From positions 125,081,815-125,145,814 of the forward strand of contig BTPG01000007.1 of NCBI GenBank assembly GCA_036245525.1: a DNA stretch of 64,000 nt, written 5' to 3'. The translations under genes were made by a program, and so were the position numbers. The DNA comes from Semisulcospira habei. Its lineage: Eukaryota > Mollusca > Gastropoda > Semisulcospiridae. The notes beneath the pieces were generated by a model. The model saw nothing but the letters and a program-made list of their open reading frames with translations. It was not told where the DNA came from and ran no database searches. Positions 60,901-63,007 of this stretch are shown here, one piece after another; positions within the stretch are counted from its first letter, which is position 1; every line of letters starts with the position of its first letter.

Positions 60901-61233
60901 GAACGCGGACAGGAACAGAAAACGAGCCCAGGTTCTTCAGTATCTGACAATGCCCCCGTCACGGAAGAGAAAATGAAAGCAGCGCCATCTGCGGAAACTG
61001 AGGTTCCGTCCGTCAAGGAGGACATAATAAAGGAATCATCTGCAGACGTAACTGAAAAAAAGACAGCAGAAACTTCAGTATCTGATGATGCAGCTGTCAA
61101 AGAGGATAAAATGGAAGATTCGTTGTCGGCAATAAATGAGGTTTCAACCGCCAAGGAAGAGAGGACGAATGAAGTGTCAGCAGAGGTAGCCGAGGACGAG
61201 GAGGGATCAAAGACACATCAACAGCACTCATAG
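11148..61233 (+). CDS. TRMT2A: tRNA (uracil-5-)-methyltransferase homolog A, 19 coding exons
   Basis: The family makes 5-methyluridine in tRNA (m5U54 of the T-loop) using S-adenosylmethionine. Coding exons: 11148-11387, 16151-16242, 16772-16847, 28521-28563, 36178-36250, 36728-36782, 37995-38074, 38545-38587, 39313-39376, 40086-40192, 46414-46560, 48644-48747, 49626-49677, 57227-57287, 57668-57789, 58986-59061, 59399-59515, 60218-60314, 60789-61233. All introns are GT-AG and every phase matches, giving 697 residues, slightly longer than the usual ~600-650. RRM at about 66-136; YRNKSEF near 239; FFQVN 410-414; SAM motif [12 protein letters not shown] 438-448; DPPRAG 511-516; nucleophile Cys539 in SCHP (normally SCNP); general base Glu582 in HCE. 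An acidic repeat tail runs 594-697. The start has G at -3 and +4. Introns carry nearly all the mobile DNA. Identity is very secure; the 5' UTR and any upstream non-coding exon are unknown. Confidence 0.95.
11788..11884. repeat. Hairpin MITE family A, degenerate copy
   Basis: Diverged inverted arms (GACAGTTCAAGAGCTGTGTC ... GCCACCCTTGAACTATCAT) around a family-A core GCCAAGCTAATCTGG. Confidence 0.5.
12066..12155 (-). repeat. Repeat R2, copy 3 (inverted)
   Basis: The reverse complement matches the AACCAAGGGGAATTACTCAG to CCGCCTATCAGGCACC part of the R2 copies at 1952 and 2713. Confidence 0.6.
12219..12310. mobile_element. Hairpin MITE family B
   Basis: Palindrome ACCCTTTGCATGTCGGTAGC ... GATTCCTGTAGGAATC ... 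GCAAAGGG. It has the central GATTCCTGCAGGAATC-like core that marks family B. Confidence 0.75.
12368..12593. mobile_element. Hairpin MITE family A (A1), TTAA-flanked
   Basis: TTAACC at the left, GGGTTAA at the right. A long palindrome in the centre (ACCATGATAATTCAA ... TTGAATTATCATGGT) encloses the GCCAGAT/ATCAGGC arms. Confidence 0.8.
12843..12872. repeat. (CA)n microsatellite
   Basis: Simple CACACA repeat with one interruption. Confidence 0.9.
13253..14890 (-). mobile_element. RTE-like LINE, minus strand, 5'-truncated (body 13266-14877), 13-bp target duplication
   Basis: The minus strand encodes the RT core and C-terminus: [96 protein letters not shown], then the WIGH and [15 protein letters not shown]-terminal motifs. 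It is interrupted by nonsense changes: CTA-TGA near 14299 (LLRHYGV in intact copies) and CAC-TAG at 13588-13590 (IHWPEK). The endonuclease domain is missing. The duplication GATGTGTTGTTTA is at 13253-13265 and 14878-14890. Dead insertion in TRMT2A intron 1. Confidence 0.93.
14898..14941. repeat. (CA)n microsatellite
   Basis: About 20 CA units directly beside the 5' end of the RTE insertion. Confidence 0.9.
15585..15676. mobile_element. Hairpin MITE family B
   Basis: Arms CCTTTGGCTGTCGGTAGCAT and ATGCTACTGACAGCCAAAGG around ATTCCTGAAGGAAT; right flank GGGTTAA. Confidence 0.8.
15851..16054. mobile_element. Hairpin MITE family A (A2)
   Basis: TTAACCTTTATCATTCGG ... arms TAGTTCAAGGGTAGTGCC and GGCACTACCCTTGAACTA ... 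GATATGGGATAA. It ends about 96 bp before exon 2. Confidence 0.85.
16151..16242 (+). CDS. TRMT2A: TRMT2A exon 2
   Basis: Residues 81-111 of the RRM ([20 protein letters not shown] ... PFAFVCF, the RNP1-like strand). Acceptor TTGTAG, donor GTATGT, phase 2. Confidence 0.93.
16596..16689. mobile_element. Hairpin MITE family B, TTAA-flanked
   Basis: TTAACCCTTTGGGTGTTGG ... ATTCCTACAGGAAT ... CCAAAGGGTTTAA. It lies 82 bp upstream of exon 3. Confidence 0.85.
16772..16847 (+). CDS. TRMT2A: TRMT2A exon 3
   Basis: End of the RRM, residues 111-136 ([25 protein letters not shown]). Acceptor TTTTTCAG, donor GTAAAA, phase 0 exit. Confidence 0.93.
16906..16922. repeat. Poly-C tract
   Basis: Uninterrupted run of C just downstream of exon 3. 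Confidence 0.9.
17020..17225 (+). repeat. D1 left inverted terminal repeat
   Basis: Reverse complement of 28213-28434 with scattered mismatches. It includes the pairs GGAAGGTACACTTAGCATAC and GCTAAGTGTACCTTCC. Confidence 0.88.
17422..19703 (+). pseudogene. D1 gag-like ORF1, frameshifted
   Basis: The N-terminal part (17422-18168) holds a Cys/His cluster, [20 protein letters not shown] followed by [12 protein letters not shown], of the kind seen at the start of DIRS ORF1 proteins. A Ser/Pro/Arg-rich stretch follows (18105-18900, several frames). The capsid-like part (18927-19703) reads [59 protein letters not shown]2 and D3 carry the same segments. At least two frame changes are needed to read through, so it is not functional. 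Confidence 0.75.
20019..21167 (+). pseudogene. D1 reverse transcriptase, interrupted
   Basis: Begins with [10 protein letters not shown] near 20101, is broken by a LINE tail, and resumes at about 20453 with [40 protein letters not shown] (first catalytic Asp) and [20 protein letters not shown]. The YMDD box ([11 protein letters not shown]) is near 20805 but in a shifted frame. It ends in the [21 protein letters not shown] region, where a DNA transposon cuts it at 21173. RNase H is absent. Confidence 0.8.
20131..20452 (-). mobile_element. 3' tail of a CR1/L2-like LINE inserted in the D1 reverse transcriptase
   Basis: On the minus strand [18 protein letters not shown] ... [10 protein letters not shown] resembles the conserved C-terminus of CR1/L2 LINEs. 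A 3' UTR with a CA microsatellite (20255-20278) follows, with an ATT tandem tail (20137-20160 on the + strand). It splits the D1 reading frame between DSTAF and RRLFIVPKP. No clear target duplication was found. Confidence 0.75.
21168..22770. mobile_element. 1.59-kb DNA element with 14-bp imperfect TIRs and 6-bp target duplication (body 21174-22764)
   Basis: The left end ACGGCTGTACAGAA and the inverted right end ACAGCTGTGCAGAA differ at two positions. Weaker similarity continues inward (TTTAGTT ... CCGG). GCCGTC is duplicated at 21168-21173 and 22765-22770. Removing the insert rejoins the D1 RT sequence (CAATGGC + GCCGTC + CTCTGGCGATC) to match D3. The interior has no transposase frame and no recognised repeat. 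Superfamily unknown. Confidence 0.75.
23047..27158 (+). mobile_element. Outer RTE-like LINE in D1 (23058-23582 plus 26383-27147), 11-bp target duplication
   Basis: GCAGACACTTA is duplicated at 23047-23057 and 27148-27158 in the recombinase ORF of D1. The LINE is 5'-truncated at [15 protein letters not shown], runs to DFADDLAL, is interrupted by a second RTE copy, and continues from [16 protein letters not shown] to the C-terminal YPGRGDRRK and the GTAAGTAAG tail. Its coding frame is largely open across both halves. Confidence 0.93.
23583..26382 (+). mobile_element. Inner RTE-like LINE (body 23596-26369), inserted in another RTE, 13-bp target duplication
   Basis: TTGGCATTACTGT is duplicated at 23583-23595 and 26370-26382, within the FADDLALL codons of the outer copy. 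The body begins in the endonuclease ([62 protein letters not shown]), open 23597-24867. RT to the C-terminus follows (24899-26368). An extra base in the C run near 24829 and loss of GPDGIP codons near 24919 separate the two frames. The tail is GTAAGTAAG. Confidence 0.93.
28075..28175. repeat. D1 internal complementary region (ICR)
   Basis: GTAAGAGTTTTGAGAAAACA is the inverse of the D1 left end, and the adjoining CTAAAATGTATTTTTTCG is the inverse of the right end. The ICR is the template for joining termini in the DIRS replication model. Confidence 0.85.
28213..28434 (-). repeat. D1 right inverted terminal repeat
   Basis: Inverse of 17020-17225, ending ...GGTAAGTATTTTTCAAAAAA... Confidence 0.88.
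28521..28563 (+). CDS. TRMT2A: TRMT2A exon 4
   Basis: 43-nt micro-exon, [14 protein letters not shown] plus one base. Acceptor CTTGTTTCAG, donor GTAAGA, phase 1. It sits between D1 and a family-C MITE that starts 22 bp after the donor. Confidence 0.88.
28585..28794. mobile_element. Hairpin MITE family C, TTAA-flanked
   Basis: TTAACCCATTCTCTACC ... CAAGAGGCATAGACTCTCAT / ATGAGGATCTATGCCTCTTG ... GAAGGGGTTAA. Full-length reference copy for family C (210 bp). Confidence 0.88.
28809..29026. mobile_element. Hairpin MITE family A (A2)
   Basis: ACCCTTACCATTCGGAATAC ... CGCCAAGCTATTCTGGCACC ... GATATGGGTTAA. The right TTAA is shared with the next element. Confidence 0.85.
29023..29112. mobile_element. 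Hairpin MITE family B, diverged
   Basis: TTAAACTTTTGGCTGTTGG ... CTCCTTCAGGAATC ... TGCTACTGACATGGAAAGG. Confidence 0.6.
29347..29545 (+). repeat. D2 left inverted terminal repeat
   Basis: TTTGTTTTTTCAAAATACAT ... GGCGACCTCGTCAGTTTCAC, inverse of 35508-35726. Confidence 0.9.
30470..30498. repeat. Poly-C tract in D2 ORF1
   Basis: About 29 consecutive C; another C run lies at 30712-30724. Confidence 0.9.
30590..30960 (+). repeat. Degenerate ~150-165 bp tandem repeats in D2 ORF1
   Basis: CCCCTCCCCGCT(C/T)CGC ... CCTGAGCGGGCT recurs at about 30602, 30768 and 30917. CTCGTATCGACC(G/A)G(A/G)CGGGCC recurs at about 30666 and 30832. Confidence 0.7.
32538..33884 (+). pseudogene. D2 reverse transcriptase / RNase H
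   Basis: RT motifs: [59 protein letters not shown] and the YLDDLLL box, spread over two frames. A deletion after VIDG removes the LNKFISAP segment, and TAG follows SRLF. RNase H is open near 33530-33884: [15 protein letters not shown] (Glu), [17 protein letters not shown] (Asp), [19 protein letters not shown] (His, Asp). RT and RNase H are on one strand, ahead of the recombinase, as in DIRS elements. Confidence 0.85.
34255..35206 (+). pseudogene. D2 tyrosine recombinase
   Basis: The N-terminal core-binding part [20 protein letters not shown] ... [15 protein letters not shown] ... MIADIYRHR (34255-34560) is one frame apart from the catalytic part (34592-35206). The catalytic part has [20 protein letters not shown] (Arg I), [36 protein letters not shown] (HxxR) and STFARFYL (Tyr). 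Catalytic residues are intact, but a frame break near 34560-34600 and a second near 34750 disable it. It would cut and join circular DNA at short core sites. Confidence 0.85.
35370..35468. repeat. D2 internal complementary region (ICR)
   Basis: CAGATAGTAATGCCATCGGT ... GTATTTTGAAAAAACAAA is the inverse of the left end. TGAATTTTTTTTCTAAAATG ... is the inverse of the right end. Confidence 0.88.
35508..35726 (-). repeat. D2 right inverted terminal repeat
   Basis: Inverse of 29347-29545, ending TTTTAGAAAAAAAATTCA at the junction with the split MITE. Confidence 0.9.
35779..36177. other. Intron 4 remainder, nothing recognised
   Basis: AT-rich, with no repeat or coding frame seen apart from the acceptor tract before exon 5. 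Confidence 0.5.
36178..36250 (+). CDS. TRMT2A: TRMT2A exon 5
   Basis: [20 protein letters not shown] then SPAV, a charged linker after the RRM. Acceptor AAATAG, donor GTGAGA, enters phase 1 and exits phase 2. Confidence 0.92.
36341..36412. repeat. Hairpin MITE family A, partial
   Basis: AAGTTCAAGGATAGTGTCAG ... CTAATCTAGCACTGCCCTTG arms only, without clear TTAA ends. Confidence 0.5.
36728..36782 (+). CDS. TRMT2A: TRMT2A exon 6
   Basis: [18 protein letters not shown], matching the conserved TPLW..PYEEQL segment of TRMT2 proteins. Phase 2 in, 0 out. Confidence 0.93.
36842..37055. mobile_element. Hairpin MITE family A (A1), TTAA-flanked, near-perfect palindrome
   Basis: TTAACTCATTCAGCCC ... 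GACCATGATAATTCAAGG ... GGCGCCAAGCTAATCTGGCA ... CCTTGAATTATCATGGTC ... GGGCTGAATGGGTTAA. Reference copy of A1. Confidence 0.9.
37061..37263. mobile_element. Hairpin MITE family A (A1), diverged
   Basis: TTAACACAGTTAGCCCTG ... CATGATAATTCAAG ... CTTGAATTATCATTG ... GGGGCTAAATTGC; arranged head-to-head with the previous copy. Confidence 0.8.
37356..37571. mobile_element. Hairpin MITE family A
   Basis: TTAAAACTCATTCTACCCC ... ACCATGATAGTTCAAGGGTG / CACCCTTGAACTATCATGGT ... GGGGTAGAATGAGTTAA. The right TTAA abuts the next element. Confidence 0.88.
37568..37946. mobile_element. Hairpin MITE family A (A1), split by MITE M1
   Basis: TTAACTCATTTAGCTACG ... GGCCCCAAGCTAACCTG, then M1 (37673-37836), then CCTGGCACTACCCTTGAATT ... 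GGGGCTAAAAGG. Confidence 0.85.
37667..37842 (-). mobile_element. Short MITE family M1, copy 2 (body 37673-37836), 6-bp target duplication
   Basis: Perfect 15-bp TIRs as in the copy at 9459. AACCTG is duplicated at 37667-37672 and 37837-37842. The interior is the inverse of copy 1, with an additional ~42 bp. Confidence 0.9.
37995..38074 (+). CDS. TRMT2A: TRMT2A exon 7
   Basis: [26 protein letters not shown] plus two bases. Acceptor TTCTGCAG, donor GTAAGC, exits phase 2. Confidence 0.92.
38296..38400. mobile_element. Hairpin MITE family C, partial
   Basis: TAAATCCTCATGAGCCCCCG / CGGGGGCTCATGAGGATTTA, a near-perfect stem of about 27 bp with a short loop. Confidence 0.8.
38545..38587 (+). CDS. 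TRMT2A: TRMT2A exon 8
   Basis: [14 protein letters not shown], leading into the conserved YRNK segment. Phase 2 in, 0 out. Confidence 0.9.
38976..39190. mobile_element. Hairpin MITE family A
   Basis: TTAACCCTTTTCATGCTG ... ATAGTTCAAGGGTGGTGCCA / GCCACCACGCTTGAACTA ... GGCTTAA. Confidence 0.82.
39313..39376 (+). CDS. TRMT2A: TRMT2A exon 9
   Basis: [21 protein letters not shown], the YRNK-EF signature of TRMT2/TrmA-like enzymes. Exits phase 1. Confidence 0.95.
39463..39576. repeat. Hairpin MITE family A, left half only
   Basis: GAGCCCTAACGTG ... AACCATGATAGTTCTAGGGT; the right arm is missing. Confidence 0.5.
39738..40022. repeat. 55-bp direct repeats flanking a family A MITE
   Basis: TAAATGTTCACTTTGTAACT ... 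TTTTAA occurs at about 39740-39792 and again at about 39969-40022. Between them lies a degenerate family A element (39790-39957) with TTAACCCATTAAATG ... GGGTTAA ends. Confidence 0.7.
40086..40192 (+). CDS. TRMT2A: TRMT2A exon 10
   Basis: [36 protein letters not shown]. Phase 1 in, 0 out. Confidence 0.95.
40784..44689 (-). mobile_element. RTE-like LINE 'B', near full length, minus strand (body 40798-44675), 14-bp target duplication
   Basis: CACTTATAATAACT is duplicated at 40784-40797 and 44676-44689 within LINE 'A'. Without the nested LINE 'C', the body is about 3.3 kb, the usual size of RTE elements. It has a long leader (44340-44675), an apurinic-type endonuclease ([46 protein letters not shown]), RT ([28 protein letters not shown]), a C-terminal WIRE-like end ([19 protein letters not shown]) and a TAAG tail. 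The main frame, 44111 to 41433, is open for 892 codons. One base is missing near 44149, which cuts off the endonuclease N-terminus. This is the most complete RTE copy here. Confidence 0.93.
40914..41505 (+). mobile_element. LINE 'C' 3' end with RNase H-type C-terminus (body 40926-41493), 12-bp target duplication
   Basis: TTGATGTCTGCT is duplicated at 40914-40925 and 41494-41505 within RTE 'B'. The + strand frame to 41278 reads [38 protein letters not shown] and [20 protein letters not shown]. This is the domain that follows RNase H in I/Nimb-style LINEs (family inferred). The 3' end GCTCGGCGTTAAACCCAAAT is also present at 53661-53711. Confidence 0.88.
45248..45606 (+). repeat. 179-bp tandem duplication inside LINE 'A'
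   Basis: GGCCTTGCAGGAACAGAGAA ... CAGTTAATAA is present twice, offset 179 bp (45248 and 45427). 179 is not a multiple of 3, so it breaks the RT frame. Confidence 0.92.
46219..46366. repeat. Hairpin MITE family A, degenerate
   Basis: AGATGGATTGACCATGA ... ATAGTTCAAGGATGGTGTCA ... AGTGCCAAGCTATTCAGGCA; directly follows the LINE 'A' duplication site. Confidence 0.6.
46414..46560 (+). CDS. TRMT2A: TRMT2A exon 11
   Basis: [49 protein letters not shown]. The [10 protein letters not shown] stretch is a family hallmark. Phase 0 both sides. Confidence 0.96.
46581..46792. mobile_element. Hairpin MITE family A, starting 21 bp after exon 11
   Basis: TTAACTCATTCAACTCTG ... GAGTGTGACTGTTCAAGGGT / CCCTTGAACTATCACACTC. 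The stem bases have changed together relative to other copies (GTGTGA against CCATGA). Confidence 0.85.
46793..47409 (+). repeat. 35-bp minisatellite derived from a family C hairpin arm
   Basis: Starts as a family C hairpin (AAAGAACCTCATGAGCCCCC / GGGGGCTCATGAGGTTCTTT). About 14 head-to-tail units of GGGGGCTCATGAGGTTCTTT plus GCCTCTCGCATCTGC follow. One unit contains a G-run (47168-47205). No host coding function is inferred. Confidence 0.9.
47410..47815 (+). mobile_element. SINE-like element S1, copy 4 (body 47422-47803), 12-bp target duplication
   Basis: TCAGTTCCTCTT is duplicated at 47410-47421 and 47804-47815. Same start and CAAT tail as the copy at 6119. Confidence 0.88.
48106..48550 (-). 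mobile_element. RTE-like LINE, second subfamily, 3' fragment (body 48118-48538), 12-bp target duplication
   Basis: CTGCTGACAGCT is duplicated at 48106-48117 and 48539-48550. The minus strand reads [58 protein letters not shown]. It aligns along its length to the RTE copies elsewhere in the window, but with many substitutions, so it is a distinct subfamily. Truncated and inactive. Confidence 0.88.
48644..48747 (+). CDS. TRMT2A: TRMT2A exon 12
   Basis: [34 protein letters not shown] plus two bases; the GVTSLYF segment is conserved in TRMT2A. Exits phase 2. Confidence 0.95.
48886..48986. mobile_element. Hairpin MITE family B
   Basis: GTCGGTAGTGATTTTGGTCG ... GATTCCTGCCGGAATC ... CCAAAATCGCTACCGA. 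Confidence 0.75.
49506..49584. mobile_element. Hairpin MITE family D
   Basis: TTAACTCATTCAAGATGAAC ... CATCCGGAT ... ATCTGGATGCAGTTCATCTC ... GAATGAG: one long stem-loop of 79 bp. Confidence 0.82.
49626..49677 (+). CDS. TRMT2A: TRMT2A exon 13
   Basis: [17 protein letters not shown], phase 2 in, 0 out; linker before the methyltransferase core. Confidence 0.9.
49759..49880. repeat. Hairpin MITE family A, degenerate
   Basis: CATGTTCAAGGTAGTGCTTG ... GCGATTCTGGCACCACCTTG, with loop CGACTGGAGGCG. Confidence 0.6.
49881..50296. other. Intron 13, nothing recognised
   Basis: AT-rich intronic sequence with no supported feature. Confidence 0.45.
50297..50506. mobile_element. Hairpin MITE family C, TTAA-flanked, diverged
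   Basis: TTAACCCAATCAATGCCG ... CAAGAGACATAGGTCCTAAT ... GATCTATGCTTCTTGCTGAG ... GGGATTAA; same length as the copy at 28585. Confidence 0.78.
50760..50962 (+). repeat. D3 left inverted terminal repeat
   Basis: Contains CTTACCGATGGCATTACTAA ... GAGGCCACATGGGCTGACAC, inverse of 56977-57200. Confidence 0.88.
51005..51262 (+). repeat. ~97-103 bp tandem repeat in D3 leader
   Basis: GTGCTTGTGGGGACTTACCT ... TGTTTGTGGGACTCCTTACT occurs 2.5 times, with unit starts near 51041, 51144 and 51242. It is not present in D1 or D2. Confidence 0.85.
51636..51652. repeat. Poly-C tract in D3
   Basis: Run of C with one or two interruptions. Confidence 0.85.
51681..53704 (+). pseudogene. D3 gag-like ORF1, frameshifted and interrupted
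   Basis: 51681-52739 is open: an Arg/Ser/Pro-rich part, then [20 protein letters not shown] and [21 protein letters not shown] frame change near 52612 leads to [20 protein letters not shown] ... [10 protein letters not shown] (to 52961). After the LINE insertion it resumes [20 protein letters not shown] ... [10 protein letters not shown]. The N-terminal Cys cluster seen in D1 is not found here. Confidence 0.75.
52954..53441 (+). mobile_element. LINE 3' end with RNase H C-terminus inserted in D3 ORF1 (body 52962-53433)
   Basis: CGTCTTGC is duplicated at 52954-52961 and 53434-53441. The + frame 52962-53396 reads [20 protein letters not shown], the last catalytic motif of LINE RNase H, then [40 protein letters not shown], stop. 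The tail is GAAGAAGACGAAGAAG. 5'-truncated. Confidence 0.85.
53649..53723 (+). mobile_element. 51-bp LINE tail insertion (53661-53711), 12-bp target duplication
   Basis: ACCTTCCTCCCG is duplicated at 53649-53660 and 53712-53723. The insert is only the 3' end of the LINE 'C' family (GATGGCCTTAGTTGCCTGCT ... AACCCAAATAACTAACTAAC). Confidence 0.9.
54046..55371 (+). pseudogene. D3 reverse transcriptase / RNase H
   Basis: The first part (54046-54498) reads [80 protein letters not shown]. After a frame change [11 protein letters not shown] (near 54479) and [20 protein letters not shown] follow to 54878. Poly-C (54935-54962) and a 34-bp inverted insert disrupt the junction. RNase H remnants: [17 protein letters not shown] and [19 protein letters not shown] (55140-55371). 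Confidence 0.8.
54935..54962. repeat. Poly-C tract in D3
   Basis: About 28 consecutive C. Confidence 0.9.
55465..56740 (+). pseudogene. D3 tyrosine recombinase, frameshifted
   Basis: EFFLWLF near 55885, [20 protein letters not shown] at about 55940, [20 protein letters not shown] with the first catalytic Arg near 56160, then [16 protein letters not shown] (HxxR) near 56528 and [13 protein letters not shown] (Tyr) near 56625. A TGA ends the frame after LQFSS (56220), and an insertion near 56586 shifts it again. Confidence 0.82.
56846..56945. repeat. D3 internal complementary region (ICR)
   Basis: GTAAGGATTTTGAGGAAACA is the inverse of the left end; TGAATTTTTCTCTAAAATG is the inverse of the right end. 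Confidence 0.85.
56977..57200 (-). repeat. D3 right inverted terminal repeat
   Basis: Inverse of 50760-50962, ending ...CACTTTAGAGAAAAATTCA. Confidence 0.88.
57227..57287 (+). CDS. TRMT2A: TRMT2A exon 14
   Basis: [20 protein letters not shown] plus one base; the FRISPxAFFQ motif precedes VNT. Exits phase 1. Confidence 0.96.
57668..57789 (+). CDS. TRMT2A: TRMT2A exon 15
   Basis: [18 protein letters not shown] ... [20 protein letters not shown]-binding motif I. Phase 1 in, 0 out. Confidence 0.97.
58141..58355. mobile_element. Hairpin MITE family A (A1), TTAA-flanked
   Basis: TTAACCCATTCAGCCCTG ... GGTAATTCAAGGGTAGTGCC ... GGCACTGCCCTTGAATTATC ... GGGCTAAATGAGTTAA. Confidence 0.9.
58564..58777. 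mobile_element. Hairpin MITE family A (A1)
   Basis: ACCCTTTCAGCCCTGACG ... GACCATGATAATTCAAGG ... TTGAATTATCATGGTC ... CGGGTTGAATGAGTTAA. Confidence 0.9.
58786..58892. repeat. G-rich low-complexity tract
   Basis: Repeated [22 protein letters not shown] sequence on the + strand of intron 15; quadruplex-prone. Confidence 0.85.
58986..59061 (+). CDS. TRMT2A: TRMT2A exon 16
   Basis: [25 protein letters not shown]; the [12 protein letters not shown] acidic-loop motif binds SAM ribose. Exits phase 1. Confidence 0.96.
59151..59239. mobile_element. Hairpin MITE family B, TTAA-flanked
   Basis: TTAACTTGGCCGTGGGTAGC ... GGTGATTCCTGCTGAAATCA ... CACTGACAGTCAAAGGTTTA. Confidence 0.8.
59399..59515 (+). 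CDS. TRMT2A: TRMT2A exon 17
   Basis: [20 protein letters not shown] ... [12 protein letters not shown], motif IV. Phase 1 both sides. Confidence 0.97.
59685..59829. mobile_element. Hairpin MITE family C
   Basis: GCAAGAGGCATAGATCTTCA / TGAGGATCTATGCCTCTTGC with loop CCCGCAACTGCGGG. One of the longest near-perfect stems here (about 34 bp per arm). Confidence 0.88.
60218..60314 (+). CDS. TRMT2A: TRMT2A exon 18
   Basis: [31 protein letters not shown] plus two bases. Holds the nucleophilic Cys539 (SCHP in place of the usual SCNP). Phase 1 in, 2 out. Confidence 0.96.
60560..60765. mobile_element. Hairpin MITE family C
   Basis: GCAAGAGGCATAGATCCTCA / TGAGGATCTATATCTCTTGC, right end GTGTGTTAA, 24 bp before exon 19. 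Confidence 0.83.
60789..61233 (+). CDS. TRMT2A: TRMT2A exon 19 (last coding exon)
   Basis: [39 protein letters not shown], with the catalytic Glu in HCE, then an acidic tail with two imperfect repeats ([13 protein letters not shown]..., [13 protein letters not shown]...). Stop TAG at 61231-61233. Confidence 0.95.
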
Positions 61234-61300
61234 TCAATGTTTCTCCCAATGAGGAAGCCATTGATGAAATATTTTCAGCTGTAATAGGGGGTGCTGCTCT

Positions 61301-61545
61301 GAAGCCCTTCTCTGCCATGAAAAATTGAATCAGCTCAGCTGCAAGAGGCATAGCTCCTCGCGAGCCCCTGCAGTTGTGGGGGCTCATGAGGAGCTATGTC
61401 TTTTGCTGAAACAAATTTATATCTATAAGGGTTTTTTTTTTTGTTTTTTTTTTATAATTTTTTTTTTGTTTTTGGGTTTATGGCTTGGGATCTTTGATGT
61501 TGAATTGACAACCATTTCAAAAACACTGGCATTGATAGGCTTAAC
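61301..61545. mobile_element. Hairpin MITE family C in the 3' UTR or flank
   Basis: GCAAGAGGCATAGCTCCTCG ... GGGGGCTCATGAGGAGCTAT. It lies within about 70 bp of the stop codon, so it may be part of the mature mRNA. Confidence 0.8.
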
Positions 61546-62512
61546 GAAGAGAAAGGGGAGACAGGCACTATGCAACCATGAATGGGTATCACGGGCCGTT
61601 AACTTTTGACACGCTAAGTGTAGGAGATGGATCAACCTTGATAGATCACAGGCAGTGGATGTTTAGGCAGGCATGATAGCTCATGGGCTGTGGTTGGTTA
61701 GCTTCACGTTGGTGTCTTTGCAGATGCCAAGCTGGTCAACCACTGCTCTTAGGCTACAATACTTGAAGAGGTGCCAATCAGCCACTACCTTGAGCTATCA
61801 TGAACCTATCACTCTGTCAATGGGTTGAAATTGAAAATTTGGAGCTGCAGATAAACCTTTATTACTTTTCTAAAGAGTTTAATCTACAACTTCAACTTTT
61901 CTTTCATTTACATGTATATGAAACCATAGCTGTATTTTGTTTTCACTTCTTGAGGCAGTGAAAGTTAAAAGCAGAGGCATACATGTGCAATGTTTGGGAT
62001 ACTGAAGGACAAAGTCTAAGCGGGACACGACGGAAAACATATGCAGAGTCTGTATAAACAGACTTGCCAGTTTGATACTCCTGGAAGATATGAAATGTAA
62101 TTTGCTTATTCCAAAACTACTAACCATGGATGCAACATTACAATTTTGAATTTTCTGTTTGGGCGCAGGTGCTGACCATGGCTGCTAACCAGCATAGATA
62201 CTACGGTATGTAGTTTATCAGGGTTCATTTTTTTTAATGCACCCTATGCCATTGGTGCATCATTTCCCAAAATGTCCTGTAACATTTTCAGCTGAGGGGT
62301 CAATGACTGATAGGTTCCCTTTCACATATACGTATCTCTAAAAAATGACCCATGTGCGCACATTTTTAGAATTAACACTAATGTATACATCCCATAAAGA
62401 TGGGGAGTGTTGTGGTCTGTACACCCTTACATAGACATATTGAACTGAAAAGCCAATATGTTCAGATTTGCTGGTTGTCCGAAAGCACATGCTACACCAC
62501 AGGTCTGAGGAC
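61546..62512. other. 3' flank, nothing coding
   Basis: Degenerate family A remnants near 61620-61810. Otherwise no supported feature. It may be 3' UTR. Confidence 0.4.
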
Positions 62513-62618
62513 AGATTGACCATGATTGTTCAAGGATGATGCCAAGCTATTCTGGCACCACCTTTGAACTATCATGGTTGATCCATGTCTTGTAGTGCAT
62601 CAGGACTGAATGAGTCGA
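62513..62618. repeat. Hairpin MITE family A, partial
   Basis: GATTGACCATGATTGTTCAA ... TTTGAACTATCATGGTTGAT; left arm shortened. Confidence 0.65.
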
Positions 62619-62727
62619 GTCTTGTTTAGGGCTGGGGACTTGGTGACATTAGGGGATCCAAGTGTTTGTTGACATGTTTGTGTCCAGCCTTGAGCGATAC
62701 CCCATGGTATGTGTACAGTTTGAAAAA

Positions 62728-62733
62728 AATAAA
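62728..62733 (+). promoter_or_regulatory. Possible polyadenylation signal AATAAA
   Basis: A canonical hexamer about 1.5 kb after the stop codon. It could end the TRMT2A mRNA, but chance is not excluded in AT-rich DNA. Confidence 0.25.
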
Positions 62734-62783
62734 TTGTTGAATCCAAGTCACTATGGTCAAGTTATTTTTCTGCACCATTTGCT

Positions 62784-63007
62784 TTAACCCATATCATTCG
62801 GAATACACCAGTGTGTGAAATAAGTTTGACTAAAATAGTTCAAGGGTAGTGCCAGAATAGCTTCGCACCTTTAGGCGTCAAGCTATTCTGCCACCACCCT
62901 TGAACTAAAGCCATTGGTCTATATCCTTATCTGTAAGTACTATAATGTAGCTTGCATATGGCAGTGTACAAATTTGAAGCTTTTAGCCTCAGTATGATAT
63001 GGGTTAA
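62784..63007. mobile_element. Hairpin MITE family A (A2), TTAA-flanked, full length
   Basis: TTAACCCATATCATTCGG ... TAGTTCAAGGGTAGTGCC / CACCACCCTTGAACTA ... GATATGGGTTAA. It includes the intact GCTTGCATATGGCAG that is interrupted in the copy at 3569. Confidence 0.9.
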
